From Enterobacteriaceae bacterium LSJC7 (GTDB lineage Bacteria; Pseudomonadota; Gammaproteobacteria; Enterobacterales; Enterobacteriaceae), in NCBI GenBank assembly GCA_000302695.1, contig AMFN01000005.1, positions 124,001 to 188,000 of the forward strand: DNA of 64,000 nt. Reading direction: 5' to 3'. How positions within the stretch are numbered: the first letter of the stretch is position 1; every line of letters starts with the position of its first letter. Below, in pieces: positions 23,209 through 31,782 of this stretch. The translations under genes and the position numbers were made by a program. The notes below the pieces were generated by a model. The model was not told the DNA's origin. It worked only from the letters and a program-made list of their open reading frames with translations, and did no database searches.

Positions 23209-24321
23209 ATGACCATTAGCAATCTTCATTCCCAGAGTCATCAGCCCTATAGCGACCTGCCGCCACTGAATCATCACCATCCAGAAAATAACAAAGACAG
23301 CAACATTGATGTTCTCAATGTGATTGCGACACTGTATAAAAATAAAAAAACGATAATATCTGCGACCTTCGCCGCCATTCTGCTTGCTGTTTTATTTACA
23401 CTCTTCACGCCTAAAGAGTGGACCAGTGACAGCATTATTACACCGGCAGAGGATATTCAATGGCAGGAACTGAATAAAAAGCTCTCCGACGCGATGGCGC
23501 TGGATATTGAGCCAAACCTTGACCAGAAAGATGTATTCAACGCGTTTATTAAAAAATTCAAATCTAAAGATGAACTGGAAAGTTTCCTTCTATCAAGCGA
23601 GTACGTCCATCGGAAAATAACCGGTCACAAGCTGGATGCCGATAAGACGTATAATTTGCTCACCTCCCTCGCCAGCAATATGTCTTCCGAAGACGGTCGA
23701 CTGAATAAAAAAAACGCGTCAGATCTGTTCACATCCTGGACACTTAAATTTACCGCAGACTCATCTGAGGATGCAAAAGCGTTACTGAAAAACTACATTG
23801 ACCATATTTCCAGCCTGGTTGTAGATGAGACCCTCAGAAACTTAACGGCCAAAATCAGAAATAAAAGCGAGTTTGAAAAAAAGAGATTAGAAATAGATCA
23901 GGCAAAACTTGAAAGCATCCTGGCAACAAAAGCATCAGGTATTCGCGACGAGTTAAGTATACCTGCCATATCTGAAAAGCAGAGCAACAACGAGTATAGC
24001 GCTTCTCATTCCACGCAGTTACAGGCCGTTGATTCAATATCCAGTAAATTACAAATAGAAAGCGCAATAACCGATATTGCCTTAATCAATAATGAAATTT
24101 TAAACCGTAAGTTCATCATAGAAAAACTTGATGAGCTGAACGTTGATAACACGACATTTCAACCGTTTAAATATCAGGCAATGCCTTCGCAGCCCATCAC
24201 ACACAATGGCCCGAAAAAATCTCTGATCATTGTGCTCTTTGCCCTGCTTGGCTGCATGTTATCTTGTGCTGTTGTTTTATTTCGCGATGCCCTCTCATCA
24301 CGTCAGCAAAAAGCGCTGTAG
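23209..24321 (+). CDS. fepE: FepE/Wzz-type polysaccharide chain-length regulator
   Basis: Polysaccharide co-polymerase of 370 residues (E. coli FepE 377). An N-terminal cytoplasmic tail of about 45 residues is followed by a first membrane helix (IISATFAAILLAVLFTLFT, about 50-68), a long helical periplasmic domain opening with EWTSDSIITPAEDIQWQELNK, and a last helix (SLIIVLFALLGCMLSCAVVLF, about 336-356). The motif FNAFIKKF, the SWTLKFTA block and the closing FQPFKYQAMPSQPI with the proline-rich strand before the second helix are specific to FepE rather than WzzB. FepE sets very long O-antigen chains in the inner membrane. In E. coli it sits in the ent-fep cluster; here it is alone in AT-rich DNA between yhgN and gntU, suggesting acquisition or relocation. 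Confidence 0.85.
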   Translation: MTISNLHSQSHQPYSDLPPLNHHHPENNKDSNIDVLNVIATLYKNKKTIISATFAAILLAVLFTLFTPKEWTSDSIITPAEDIQWQELNKKLSDAMALDIEPNLDQKDVFNAFIKKFKSKDELESFLLSSEYVHRKITGHKLDADKTYNLLTSLASNMSSEDGRLNKKNASDLFTSWTLKFTADSSEDAKALLKNYIDHISSLVVDETLRNLTAKIRNKSEFEKKRLEIDQAKLESILATKASGIRDELSIPAISEKQSNNEYSASHSTQLQAVDSISSKLQIESAITDIALINNEILNRKFIIEKLDELNVDNTTFQPFKYQAMPSQPITHNGPKKSLIIVLFALLGCMLSCAVVLFRDALSSRQQKAL

Positions 24322-24448
24322 AGTGGCTCAGACCCATCTCCGGCATCAGCGATAACGATGCCGGTCCTGCAACGCGCTTGCACAGTTTTTCCAGTATTCA
24401 ATTTACCGACGCATCTCAACCCACCGCGTACCGATGGCTAACACCCAT

Positions 24449-24477
24449 AAAAAATGCCGACTGACGTCGGCATTTTT
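24449..24477. terminator. Bidirectional terminator between fepE and gntU
   Basis: AAAAATGCCGACTGACGTCGGCATTTTT: an eight-pair stem with A- and T-runs, serving the convergent fepE-like gene and gntU. Confidence 0.87.
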
Positions 24478-24497
24478 ATTACCACCTTCCAGTGGGA

Positions 24498-25838
24498 TTA
24501 AGACAGTAGGCTAAACGCCATCATCCCCACCAGCGCCCCCACCGTGCCAAGAATGGTTTCCATCATCGTCCAGGTTTTCAGCGTCTGTCCCTCGGTGGCA
24601 CCGGTGAACTTGCCGAACAGCCAGAAGCCCGCGTCGTTAACGTGGCTCACCACAATCGAGCCGCCGGCAATACAGATAGAGAGCGCGGCCATCTGTGCGC
24701 CGCTGTAGTTCAGCGTCTCAATCACCGGCATCACCAGACCGACCGCCGTCAGACAGGCAACGGTGGCAGAGCCCTGGATAATGCGCACCGCAGCCGCCAG
24801 CACAAAGCAGGTCAGAGCAATCGGCAGCCCCATGCCGGTGAGCGCCTCACCGAGCGCCGGACCAACGCCAGAGTCCACCAGCACCTGCTTAAATACACCG
24901 CCTGCACCAATCACCAGCAGGATGATCCCCGCCGGTTGCAGCGCATGGCCGCAAATTTCCATCACGCGGTCTTTCGCCATGCCCTGGCGCATCGCCAGGC
25001 CGTACATCGCCACCAGGCACGCCACCAGGATGGCGGTGAACGGATGGCCGATAAACTCCAGCCACTGGTAGAGCGTTGACCCTTCGGTGGTAAAGCGTGC
25101 GGCGATGGTTTTCATCCCCACCAGCACCAGCGGCAGCAGAATCAGCGACAGGCTGAAGCCAAACGACGGCAGTTTGCCCTCACCCAGGTGCGGCTCGCTG
25201 ATGTCATCAGGAATGTGCAGCTCAACGTGGCGGCTGATAAAGCTGCCAAACAGCGGCCCGGCAATCAGCATCCCCGGGATTGCCGCACACAGGCCGATGA
25301 GGATCATCCAGCCAAAGTCGGCATGCATCTGCGAGGCCAGCAGCATCGGCGCCGGTCCCGGCAGCAGAAACGCCGCCGCAGCGGCTACACCGGCAAACAG
25401 CGGAATAACCAGCTTCACCAGATTGGTGCCTGTGTGGCGCGCCATTGAGAACGCCACGCTAATCAGCAGCACGATCGCCACTTCAAAGAACAGCGGCAGC
25501 GCGCAGATAAGCCCGGCCAGGCCAATGGCGTAGTGGGCACGGCTGTGCCCGAAGGATTTCAGCATCTTTACGGCAATCTGATCGACAGCACCGGTTTCGT
25601 GCAGGATCTTGCCGAACATGGCACCAAGTGCCACCACCACAGCCAGAAAGCCGAGCGTGCCGCCCATCCCTTTTTCCATGGTCTCAGCTATTTTATCCAG
25701 CGGCATGCCGGAGAAGAGACCTGCGCCAATAGACACCACCATCAAAGCAACAAAGGCGTGCATACGCGCCTTCATCACTAAAAACAACAGGAGCAATACC
25801 GATCCCACTGCCGTTAAAACTAACGTTAAAGTACTCAA
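24498..25838 (-). CDS. gntU: Low-affinity gluconate/H+ permease
   Basis: GntP-family inner membrane permease of 446 residues, the E. coli GntU length, with 12-14 hydrophobic segments. Family blocks include GGTLGFLAVVVALGAMFGKILHETGAVD near residue 55-80 (shown in parts: GGTLGFLAVVV, GAMFGKILHETGAVD), FLLPGPAPMLLASQ near 157 and GGSIVVSHVNDAGFWLF near 390. It imports gluconate for GntK. Fifteen bases follow gntK, so the two genes share a transcript under GntR. Confidence 0.96.
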   Translation of the reverse strand: MSTLTLVLTAVGSVLLLLFLVMKARMHAFVALMVVSIGAGLFSGMPLDKIAETMEKGMGGTLGFLAVVVALGAMFGKILHETGAVDQIAVKMLKSFGHSRAHYAIGLAGLICALPLFFEVAIVLLISVAFSMARHTGTNLVKLVIPLFAGVAAAAAFLLPGPAPMLLASQMHADFGWMILIGLCAAIPGMLIAGPLFGSFISRHVELHIPDDISEPHLGEGKLPSFGFSLSLILLPLVLVGMKTIAARFTTEGSTLYQWLEFIGHPFTAILVACLVAMYGLAMRQGMAKDRVMEICGHALQPAGIILLVIGAGGVFKQVLVDSGVGPALGEALTGMGLPIALTCFVLAAAVRIIQGSATVACLTAVGLVMPVIETLNYSGAQMAALSICIAGGSIVVSHVNDAGFWLFGKFTGATEGQTLKTWTMMETILGTVGALVGMMAFSLLS

Positions 25839-25853
25839 AGCATTGCCTTATTT

Positions 25854-26378
25854 TTATTTGTTTTCGATAAGTGCAATGGTGCTGGCCACAACGCCCTCAA
25901 GGGGTTGATCAATATCGACGACCAGTACATCGCGTTCGTTTGCAGTCGGCTCTTCCAGCGTATCAAACTGGGTCACCAGCATTTCCGGCTTAAAGAAATG
26001 GCCTTTACGCGCCTGCAAACGACCGGCAATCAGTTCGAAATCCCCTTTCAGGTAGATGAAAGACAGGTTCGCATTGCCGTCACGCAGCAGGTCACGGTAG
26101 CTTTTTTTCAGCGCAGAACAGACGATAAGCGACACTTTGTTGGTACGCTGCATGGCAAACGCGGCGTCGTTAAGCGCCTTGAGCCACGGCGTGCGGTCTT
26201 CGTCGTTCAGCGGCTGGCCGGAAGACATTTTGATGATGTTGCAACGTGGGTGCAGAAAATCACCGTCCAGGAAGGCCGCCCCCAGCGTGTGGGCCACTTC
26301 GCTGGCAACGGCGGATTTACCGCTGCCGGAAACGCCCATCAGGACATAAACGTGGTGATCGTGATTGGTAGTGCTCAT
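25854..26378 (-). CDS. gntK: Gluconokinase
   Basis: Shikimate-kinase-like P-loop enzyme of 174 residues (E. coli 175) that phosphorylates gluconate to 6-phosphogluconate for the Entner-Doudoroff and pentose phosphate routes. The Walker A is GVSGSGKSAVASEVA near residue 15; DGDFLHP follows and VVDIDQPLEGVV closes the fold. The start MSTTNHDHH has a GGAGTTACC ribosome site; the seven upstream codons are not expected to be used. First gene of gntKU, behind GntR operators. Confidence 0.97.
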   Translation of the reverse strand: MSTTNHDHHVYVLMGVSGSGKSAVASEVAHTLGAAFLDGDFLHPRCNIIKMSSGQPLNDEDRTPWLKALNDAAFAMQRTNKVSLIVCSALKKSYRDLLRDGNANLSFIYLKGDFELIAGRLQARKGHFFKPEMLVTQFDTLEEPTANERDVLVVDIDQPLEGVVASTIALIENK

Positions 26379-26438
26379 AAAGGTAACTCCGACAGGCACG
26401 AAATAATAAATCGGGGAAAATATTCATTTCCCGAAGCA

Positions 26439-26468
26439 ATGTTACGGGTAACTGTTATCGGTAACATT
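26439..26468 (-). promoter_or_regulatory. Paired GntR operators before gntK
   Basis: ATGTTACGGGTAAC (26439-26452) and TGTTATCGGTAACATT (26453-26468) are adjacent palindromes of the GntR type (GTTACC-GGTAAC core). They lie 60-90 bases before the gntK start. Repression by GntR, relieved by gluconate, is inferred. Confidence 0.78.
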
Positions 26469-26547
26469 GTCCGACTCGTCAGACCAGGAAGCAACGATCA
26501 GCCAGGATTTGAGCAAATAAATGTGAAGCCCGTCAAAAAAAGGCGGC

Positions 26548-27543
26548 TTAAATAGACCCACCCGGAGAAAGGGTAAACCCCAGATCGAGCATTTTTGGCG
26601 TAATGGTTTCACCGCGGATCCGTGCCAGCAGACGCTCGGCACCAATGCGCCCCATGCGCTCACGCGGCGTCAGCACGCTCGCAAGTTTTGGCTCCATCAC
26701 CTGACCGATATCGTGGCCGTGGAAACCGGCAATCGCCATATCATCGGGAATACGTAACCCCAGGCGGCGGCATTCAAAGGCCGCGCCGACGGCAAGGTCA
26801 TCGTTAGTGCAGAAGATGCCGTTAAGCTGCGGATACTCGCGCCGCGCCTGGCGAAACAGCTCAATGCCTGACGAGTACGATGACGACTGCTCGGCCATCA
26901 CGCTATAAGGCGTCAGACCCGCATCGCGCATTGCCTGCTCATATCCCTGTTGTTTCATGATGGTACGTTCATCAAGACGCGCGCCGAGGTAAGCCACATT
27001 TTGCTTGCCGCATTTCAGAATGGCCGCCGTCATCTGACGGGCCGCGTCAAAGTTATCAAAGCCTACGGCGATATCGAGACACGGTGAGACGCTGTCCATC
27101 AGCTCCACCACGGGAATGCCCGCCACCTCAATCATTTTGAGCGTGCGCGGTGTGTGGGTGCGTTCAGAAAGGATCAGGCCGTCGATATTCCACGACAGCA
27201 TCGACTCAAGGCGCTCCTCTTCCAGGTCCGGTTTATAGCCATAGTGCGCCAGCATGGTCTGGTAGCCGTAGATGTCCAGCACGCTTTCAACGCCGCGCAA
27301 CACTTCAGCAAACACCTGGTTGGTTAACGATGGCAGCAGCACGCCAATAGCGCGGCTGGTGGAGTTGGAGAGAATATCCGGCGCGCGGTTGGGAATGTAG
27401 CCCAGCTCGTCCAGCGCGGCGGCAATTCTTGAGCGCAATGCAACCGATACCTGCTCGGGGTTACGCAAAAAACGGCTGACCGTCATTTTTGTGACGCCTA
27501 CTTTGTCAGCAACATCCTGAAGTACCGGTCTTTTCTTTTTCAT
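26548..27543 (-). CDS. gntR: Gluconate utilisation repressor, LacI family
   Basis: LacI/GalR-family repressor of 331 residues (E. coli 331). The N-terminal helix-turn-helix TLQDVADKVGVTKMTVSRFLR region (read here from VLQDVADKVGVTKMTVSRF) spans about residues 8-27, with the hinge helix ALDELGYIPNRAPDIL following. The periplasmic-binding-like C-terminal domain binds gluconate. It controls gntKU, whose operators lie just downstream. An inverted repeat TACACTG / CAGTGTA at 27558-27583, immediately upstream, is a candidate control site for gntR itself. Confidence 0.96.
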   Translation of the reverse strand: MKKKRPVLQDVADKVGVTKMTVSRFLRNPEQVSVALRSRIAAALDELGYIPNRAPDILSNSTSRAIGVLLPSLTNQVFAEVLRGVESVLDIYGYQTMLAHYGYKPDLEEERLESMLSWNIDGLILSERTHTPRTLKMIEVAGIPVVELMDSVSPCLDIAVGFDNFDAARQMTAAILKCGKQNVAYLGARLDERTIMKQQGYEQAMRDAGLTPYSVMAEQSSSYSSGIELFRQARREYPQLNGIFCTNDDLAVGAAFECRRLGLRIPDDMAIAGFHGHDIGQVMEPKLASVLTPRERMGRIGAERLLARIRGETITPKMLDLGFTLSPGGSI

Positions 27544-27557
27544 CGTCCTGAAGCGCT

Positions 27558-27583
27558 TACACTGTGATTATCGCCCCAGTGTA
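27558..27583. promoter_or_regulatory. Inverted repeat in the gntR promoter region
   Basis: TACACTG and CAGTGTA, seven-base perfect arms separated by 12 bases, 15 bases before the gntR start. It does not match the GntR consensus; the protein that reads it is unknown. Confidence 0.4.
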
Positions 27584-27679
27584 GCATGGACAAGGCTCAA
27601 CCTTCCCCTGTTAAGGAGAAGGTTGAAAGTTATCAGCGGCACAGGCTGCGCACTTCAGTACGCGCACTGCGCTTTACGC

Positions 27680-28375
27680 TTAAACCGGCGGCAGGTCAAA
27701 CAGCAGCACTTCGCTGGCCGTATCAGCGTGAATCGAGATAGCCTGCTCGTCCCAGATAGCCAGCCCGTCGCTGGTGGTCGCTTTGGTGCCGTTGATGGAC
27801 ACGTCCCCTTTCACCACCTGAATCCACACGCGGCGGTTAGCGGCAATCGGGTAAACCGACTGTTCGTCTTTCGCCAGCGCCCAGCGCGACAGCTCCATAT
27901 CCTGATAGACCTTAAGCGAACCATCGCGGGCATCCGGCGACAGCACCAGCTGGCGGCCCTGCGGCGCATCGAAACGGCGCTGCTCGTAGCGCGGCGTGAT
28001 ACCGGTTTTTTCCGGGATTATCCAGATCTGGTACAGACGCAGCGCTTTGTCTGCATCCGGGTTGTATTCAGAGTGGCGAACCCCGGTACCGGCACTCATA
28101 ATCTGAAACTCACCGGCAGGAACCTGCTCTTTATTGCCCATGCTGTCCTGGTGCTCCACCGCCCCTTCCAGCACGTAGGTCAAAATTTCCATGTCTTTGT
28201 GTGGATGGGTACCAAAGCCCTGGCCTGCATCAATCACGTCTTCATTAATCACGCGCAGCGCGGAGAAGCCCATAAAGTTGGGATCGTAATAGTCAGCAAA
28301 AGAGAATGTATGCCAGCTGTCGAGCCAACCGTGGTTAGCATGGCCGCGATCGTTAGCTTTGCGTAAGAAAATCAT
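27680..28375 (-). CDS. yhhW: Pirin-family quercetinase-like protein YhhW
   Basis: Bicupin of the pirin family, 231 residues as in E. coli YhhW, which has quercetin 2,3-dioxygenase activity in vitro. Metal ligands lie in FGTHPHKDMEILTYVLEG near residues 55-72 (two histidines) and in the later H/E pair of AGTGVRHSEYNP near 95-106. The start MIFLRKANDRGHANHGWLDS is certain from the family; a longer upstream frame is not used. Its physiological substrate is unknown. Next to gntR, as in E. coli. Confidence 0.95.
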   Translation of the reverse strand: MIFLRKANDRGHANHGWLDSWHTFSFADYYDPNFMGFSALRVINEDVIDAGQGFGTHPHKDMEILTYVLEGAVEHQDSMGNKEQVPAGEFQIMSAGTGVRHSEYNPDADKALRLYQIWIIPEKTGITPRYEQRRFDAPQGRQLVLSPDARDGSLKVYQDMELSRWALAKDEQSVYPIAANRRVWIQVVKGDVSINGTKATTSDGLAIWDEQAISIHADTASEVLLFDLPPV

Positions 28376-28564
28376 GGTGTACCCCCTCGTTTTGTCGATA
28401 GAGATAGTGTGGACCCGCAACCGCCAGGATGATAGTGGGTGAAAATTGACGCCTCTGTTCAAAAAATATGAATAACTACAGCCGCGACTCAGGCAGGAAG
28501 AGCAGGCAAGGATGAGCAAAATCACCGTGTGAAGATTCAATTTTGCTGATGAGGTTTACGGCAG
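28376..28564. other. yhhW upstream region where yhhX is missing
   Basis: In E. coli the gene yhhX lies between yhhW and ryhB. Here only 189 bases separate them and no yhhX reading frame is present on either strand. The stretch holds the yhhW promoter side and nothing else I can name. Confidence 0.6.
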
Positions 28565-28662
28565 AAAAAAAAGCCAGCGCAAGGCTGGCTAAGATAATAC
28601 TGGAAGCAATGTGAGCAATGTCGTGCTTTCAGGTTTACACCGCGGGGGCTTCCCCTGAACGC
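28565..28662 (-). ncRNA. ryhB: RyhB iron-stress small RNA
   Basis: Read on the minus strand, the block CCTGAAAGCACGACATTGCT (28618-28637 region) continuing through CACATTGCTTCCAG is the invariant seed core of enterobacterial RyhB. It is followed by the Rho-independent terminator AGCCAGCCTTGCGCTGGCT plus eight Ts ending at 28565. The predicted 5' end GCGTTCAGGGGAAG forms the first stem, as in E. coli GCGATCAGGAAG, giving about 98 nucleotides. RyhB pairs with Hfq and lowers mRNAs for iron-using proteins when iron is short. Position next to yhhY is as in E. coli, and a Fur box lies directly upstream. The 5' end is estimated. Confidence 0.93.
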
Positions 28663-28664
28663 AT

Positions 28665-28683
28665 GGCAATAATAATCATTATC
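28665..28683 (-). promoter_or_regulatory. Fur box over the ryhB promoter
   Basis: GGCAATAATAATCATTATC matches 16 of 19 bases of the Fur consensus GATAATGATAATCATTATC. It covers the region just upstream of the predicted RyhB start, including a TATTAT -10 element, so Fe-Fur would block ryhB. It could also affect the divergent yhhY promoter. Confidence 0.88.
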
Positions 28684-28783
28684 ATTCGCATGTGTCCAGA
28701 TCTTTTTTCAAAAAAATGCGGTTGATTTCAGAGCAAAAGTCAATGATGTTTAAGGGGTTTATCTAACCCATTGAGGAAGAGGC

Positions 28784-29284
28784 ATGAAAAGCCTGGTTAT
28801 CCGCCATGCGCAGCCCGGTGATGCCGATGCGCTTTACCGCATTAACGCCGCGCCAGAGGTTTATCCCGATACGCTACAGCTGCCTCACCCTTCGCCGCTG
28901 CGCTGGCAGGAGCGGCTGGCGCACAGCCTGCCAGGACTGCACAACCTGGTCGCGTGCGATGAGGGCAGCGTGGTCGGGCACCTGACGCTGGAGGTGGAGC
29001 AGCGCCCGCGCCGCAGTCATGTAGCGACCTTTGGCCTGAGCGTGGCACCACAAAGCCAGGGCCAGGGTGTGGCGTCTGCCCTGATGCGCGAGATGATTAG
29101 CCTGTGTGACAACTGGCTGCGGGTGGAGCGCATTGAGCTGACCGTGTATGCCGACAATGCCGCCGCCGTAGGGCTGTATCGCAAGTTTGGCTTTGAGGTA
29201 GAAGGCACCGCCCCCCGCTACGCGCTACGCCACGGCGAATACGTAGACGCGTATTATATGGCGCGCATTAAGGGACTGCGTTGA
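28784..29284 (+). CDS. yhhY: GNAT-family N-acetyltransferase YhhY
   Basis: GNAT acetyltransferase of 166 residues (E. coli YhhY 162). The acetyl-CoA site appears as VAPQSQGQGVASALMREMI near residues 87-105, with the C-terminal YRKFGFEVEGTAPRYALRHGEYVDAY block of the RimI/YhhY group. E. coli YhhY acetylates some free amino acids and hydroxamates in vitro. GAGGAAGAGGC precedes the ATG. It converges with ggt across a terminator. Confidence 0.9.
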   Translation: MKSLVIRHAQPGDADALYRINAAPEVYPDTLQLPHPSPLRWQERLAHSLPGLHNLVACDEGSVVGHLTLEVEQRPRRSHVATFGLSVAPQSQGQGVASALMREMISLCDNWLRVERIELTVYADNAAAVGLYRKFGFEVEGTAPRYALRHGEYVDAYYMARIKGLR

Positions 29285-29309
29285 ACCCGGCGGCATGTCG
29301 CCGGGTTTG
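29284..29309. terminator. Terminator between yhhY and ggt
   Basis: AACCCGGCGGCATGTCGCCGGGTTTG: a strong stem starting at the yhhY stop and seven bases before the ggt stop, shared by both convergent genes. Confidence 0.8.
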
Positions 29310-29316
29310 TCTGCAT

Positions 29317-31032
29317 TTAATACCCCGCCGTTAAATCGCCCGGCGTGCGCGGGTCCGATGCCCCGGTCAGTCCCCCGTCTGGCGCAATCATGATGCTTTG
29401 CGTGCTGCCCATCGCCGCCTCCACGCTGACGTTATAGCCCTTCTCTTGCAGCAGTTTCAGCGTGTCCGGACTGAAGCCTTTTTCCACCCTGAGCGTATCC
29501 GGCAGCCACTGGTGATGAAAGCGCGGCGCGCTGCTGGCTTCGGCCACGTTCATGCCAAAATCAACGGTATTGAGCACCATTTGCAGCACAGTGGTGATAA
29601 TACGGCTACCGCCGGGGCTTCCTGTCACCAGCCAGGTTTTGCCCTCTTTCACGACAATGGTGGGCGACATTGACGACAGCGGGCGCTTACGCGGGCCAAC
29701 CGCGTTAGCCTCGCCGCCCACCAGCCCGTAAACGTTAGGCGTACCGGGTTTGGCCGAAAAGTCATCCATCTCGTTATTCATCAGAATGCCGGTATTACCC
29801 GCCACAATGCCGCTACCAAAGGTGGTGTTAAGCGTGTAAGTCACCGCCACCGCGTTACCGTCTTTGTCTACCACGGAAAAATGGGTGGTCTGGGCGCTCT
29901 CATAAGGGGCGAGATTTCCCGGTTTTATCTGCGCAGACGCGCGCGCTTTATTGATATCGATTTGCCGCGCCAGCGATTGCGCGTAGGCTTTGCTGGTGAG
30001 TGAGCGCCACGGCACCTGCACAAAGTCCGGGTCACCGAGAAACTGCGAGCGGTCAGCGTAGGCGTATTTTTCTGCCTCTGCCACCAGCGTCATGGCGTTA
30101 GCGCTGCCAAAGCCGTATTTCGCCAAATCGAAATTCTCAAGGATGTTGAGGATTTGTACGATGTGAATACCACCTGACGACGGCGGCGGCATTGAAAATA
30201 CCTGGTAGCCGCGATAGTTACCGCTAATTGGCGTGCGTTCTACCGCCTGGTAGCTGGCAAGGTCCGTCTTATCAATAAGCCCACCGCTGGCGGCCATCTC
30301 AGCGGCGATTTGCTCGGCAATCGCCCCTTTGTAGAAGGCATCCGGGCCCTGTTCGGCAATCAGTTCCAGGCTTTTTGCCAGATTCCCCTGCACCAGCCGC
30401 TCGCCTTTTGCCAGCGGCTGGCCGTTCTTCCAGAAAATCGCTTTGCTGTTGGCGTGCTGCGACAAGACTTCGCTGCCGTATTGTTTCAGGTCATCGGCCA
30501 GCGCGTCGTTCACAATAAAGCCGTCTCGCGCCAGCTTAATGGCAGGCATCATCACAGAGCGCAGCTCCAGTGTGCCGTATTTCTCCAGCGCCAGCGCAAA
30601 GCCGGCAACGGTGCCAGGCGTGCCGGACGCCAGATGCGAGGTGAGAGACTTTTTGCTGTCGGCATTGCCCTGCGCATCAAGGAACATATCGCGCGTGGCG
30701 CGCGCGGGTGCCATTTCTCGAAAATCGATGGCAACCGTTTTGCCCGCGCGGGTGCGCAACAGCATAAACCCGCCCCCGCCGAGGTTGCCCGCCTGCGGGT
30801 GCGTGACCGCCAGCGCAAAACCCACCGCCACTGCCGCATCGACCGCGTTGCCGCCGCGCTTAAGCACCTCCACGCCCACCTGTGTGGCGGTGGCATCGAC
30901 CGAGGCAACCATACCGTTTTGCGCCCGCACCGGGTGGAACACATCTTCTTCTACGCCATAAGACACCGGCGGTGCCGCCATGAGCTGGAAACTCGCTACC
31001 AGCATCGTGCTAATAAGCCACTGCTTAACCAT
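29317..31032 (-). CDS. ggt: Gamma-glutamyltranspeptidase
   Basis: Periplasmic N-terminal-nucleophile hydrolase of 571 residues (E. coli 580), made as a proenzyme that cuts itself into large and small subunits. A Sec signal peptide (MVKQWLISTMLVASFQLMA, about 1-19) leads. The new N-terminal threonine is the second T of AQTTHFSVVDKDGNAVAVTY near residue 383; YTLNTTFGSGIVA, PLSSMSPTIV and TGSPGGSRIITTVLQ carry the substrate-binding residues. It hydrolyses glutathione and transfers glutamyl groups to amino acids. Divergent from yhhA. Confidence 0.97.
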   Translation of the reverse strand: MVKQWLISTMLVASFQLMAAPPVSYGVEEDVFHPVRAQNGMVASVDATATQVGVEVLKRGGNAVDAAVAVGFALAVTHPQAGNLGGGGFMLLRTRAGKTVAIDFREMAPARATRDMFLDAQGNADSKKSLTSHLASGTPGTVAGFALALEKYGTLELRSVMMPAIKLARDGFIVNDALADDLKQYGSEVLSQHANSKAIFWKNGQPLAKGERLVQGNLAKSLELIAEQGPDAFYKGAIAEQIAAEMAASGGLIDKTDLASYQAVERTPISGNYRGYQVFSMPPPSSGGIHIVQILNILENFDLAKYGFGSANAMTLVAEAEKYAYADRSQFLGDPDFVQVPWRSLTSKAYAQSLARQIDINKARASAQIKPGNLAPYESAQTTHFSVVDKDGNAVAVTYTLNTTFGSGIVAGNTGILMNNEMDDFSAKPGTPNVYGLVGGEANAVGPRKRPLSSMSPTIVVKEGKTWLVTGSPGGSRIITTVLQMVLNTVDFGMNVAEASSAPRFHHQWLPDTLRVEKGFSPDTLKLLQEKGYNVSVEAAMGSTQSIMIAPDGGLTGASDPRTPGDLTAGY

Positions 31033-31141
31033 TCTTTTTCTCCCGGCAGGTTTTGCGTTTAAGCCTGGTCCAGAACAGTCAAAAAAGCATCAATATGGCG
31101 AAAAGCGAGTAAACTTAAGAAAGGCTCTACAGGAGAACTCA

Positions 31142-31573
31142 ATGATGAAAACGATGCTCTTGGTCATCGCAGCGCTGCTGCCGCTGGGCGCCCTTGCTCA
31201 GTCGCTCACGCCGCAACAGCAGCTGCAAAACAACGACGCCCGGATGATAAACCCCAGCCAGCAGCGCCAGCAGCAGGAGATGCAGCTTAAGCAGAACCAG
31301 CAGCAGAGCATGCTCAATCAGAGTGTACAGAACCAGCAACAGCGTCAGCAGCAAAGTCTGCAAAACCAGATTCAGAGCAACAATAACCTGATTCAGGACT
31401 CACAGCCGGGAAAGCTAATCCCCCTCGGTGAGCAACCTCTGCCAAATACTGACGGCGGGATGCTAAACGGCGGGGGCAGCAATGGGCAGCATATGCTGCA
31501 AGAGAAGGCGAATGGGGATATGTTGCACTCCGGTGGCGACACGTTGATGGTGCCGAGTGAGAGTGGGCAGTAG
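31142..31573 (+). CDS. yhhA: Glutamine-rich periplasmic protein YhhA (DUF2756)
   Basis: A 143-residue secreted protein of the DUF2756 family. A short signal peptide MMKTMLLVIAALLPLGALA ends near residue 19, after which residues 20-85 are extremely rich in Gln and Asn (runs such as QQRQQQEMQLKQNQQQ). Function is unknown. Two adjacent ATGs (31142, 31145) follow AGGAG at 31131; either could be used. Next to ggt as in E. coli and convergent with ugpQ. Confidence 0.88.
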   Translation: MMKTMLLVIAALLPLGALAQSLTPQQQLQNNDARMINPSQQRQQQEMQLKQNQQQSMLNQSVQNQQQRQQQSLQNQIQSNNNLIQDSQPGKLIPLGEQPLPNTDGGMLNGGGSNGQHMLQEKANGDMLHSGGDTLMVPSESGQ

Positions 31574-31782
31574 TCACTACCGGTGATATTTTGGCGCTGG
31601 CGTGTTGTTCATGCTGCGCAGCCTCAGCCCGCCATCCCTGGGGGCTGACCTTGTCTTCACGCCTGCGCTTCGCCGATTTCAGCGGGTCAGCAACCCCCAC
31701 ACGGTAAGCCTGCGCCCATCAAAAGTCATTGAGAGCGCTGTCAGTCCAGGCTGGCGCACGCTCAGGGCCTGGCAGCACACAT

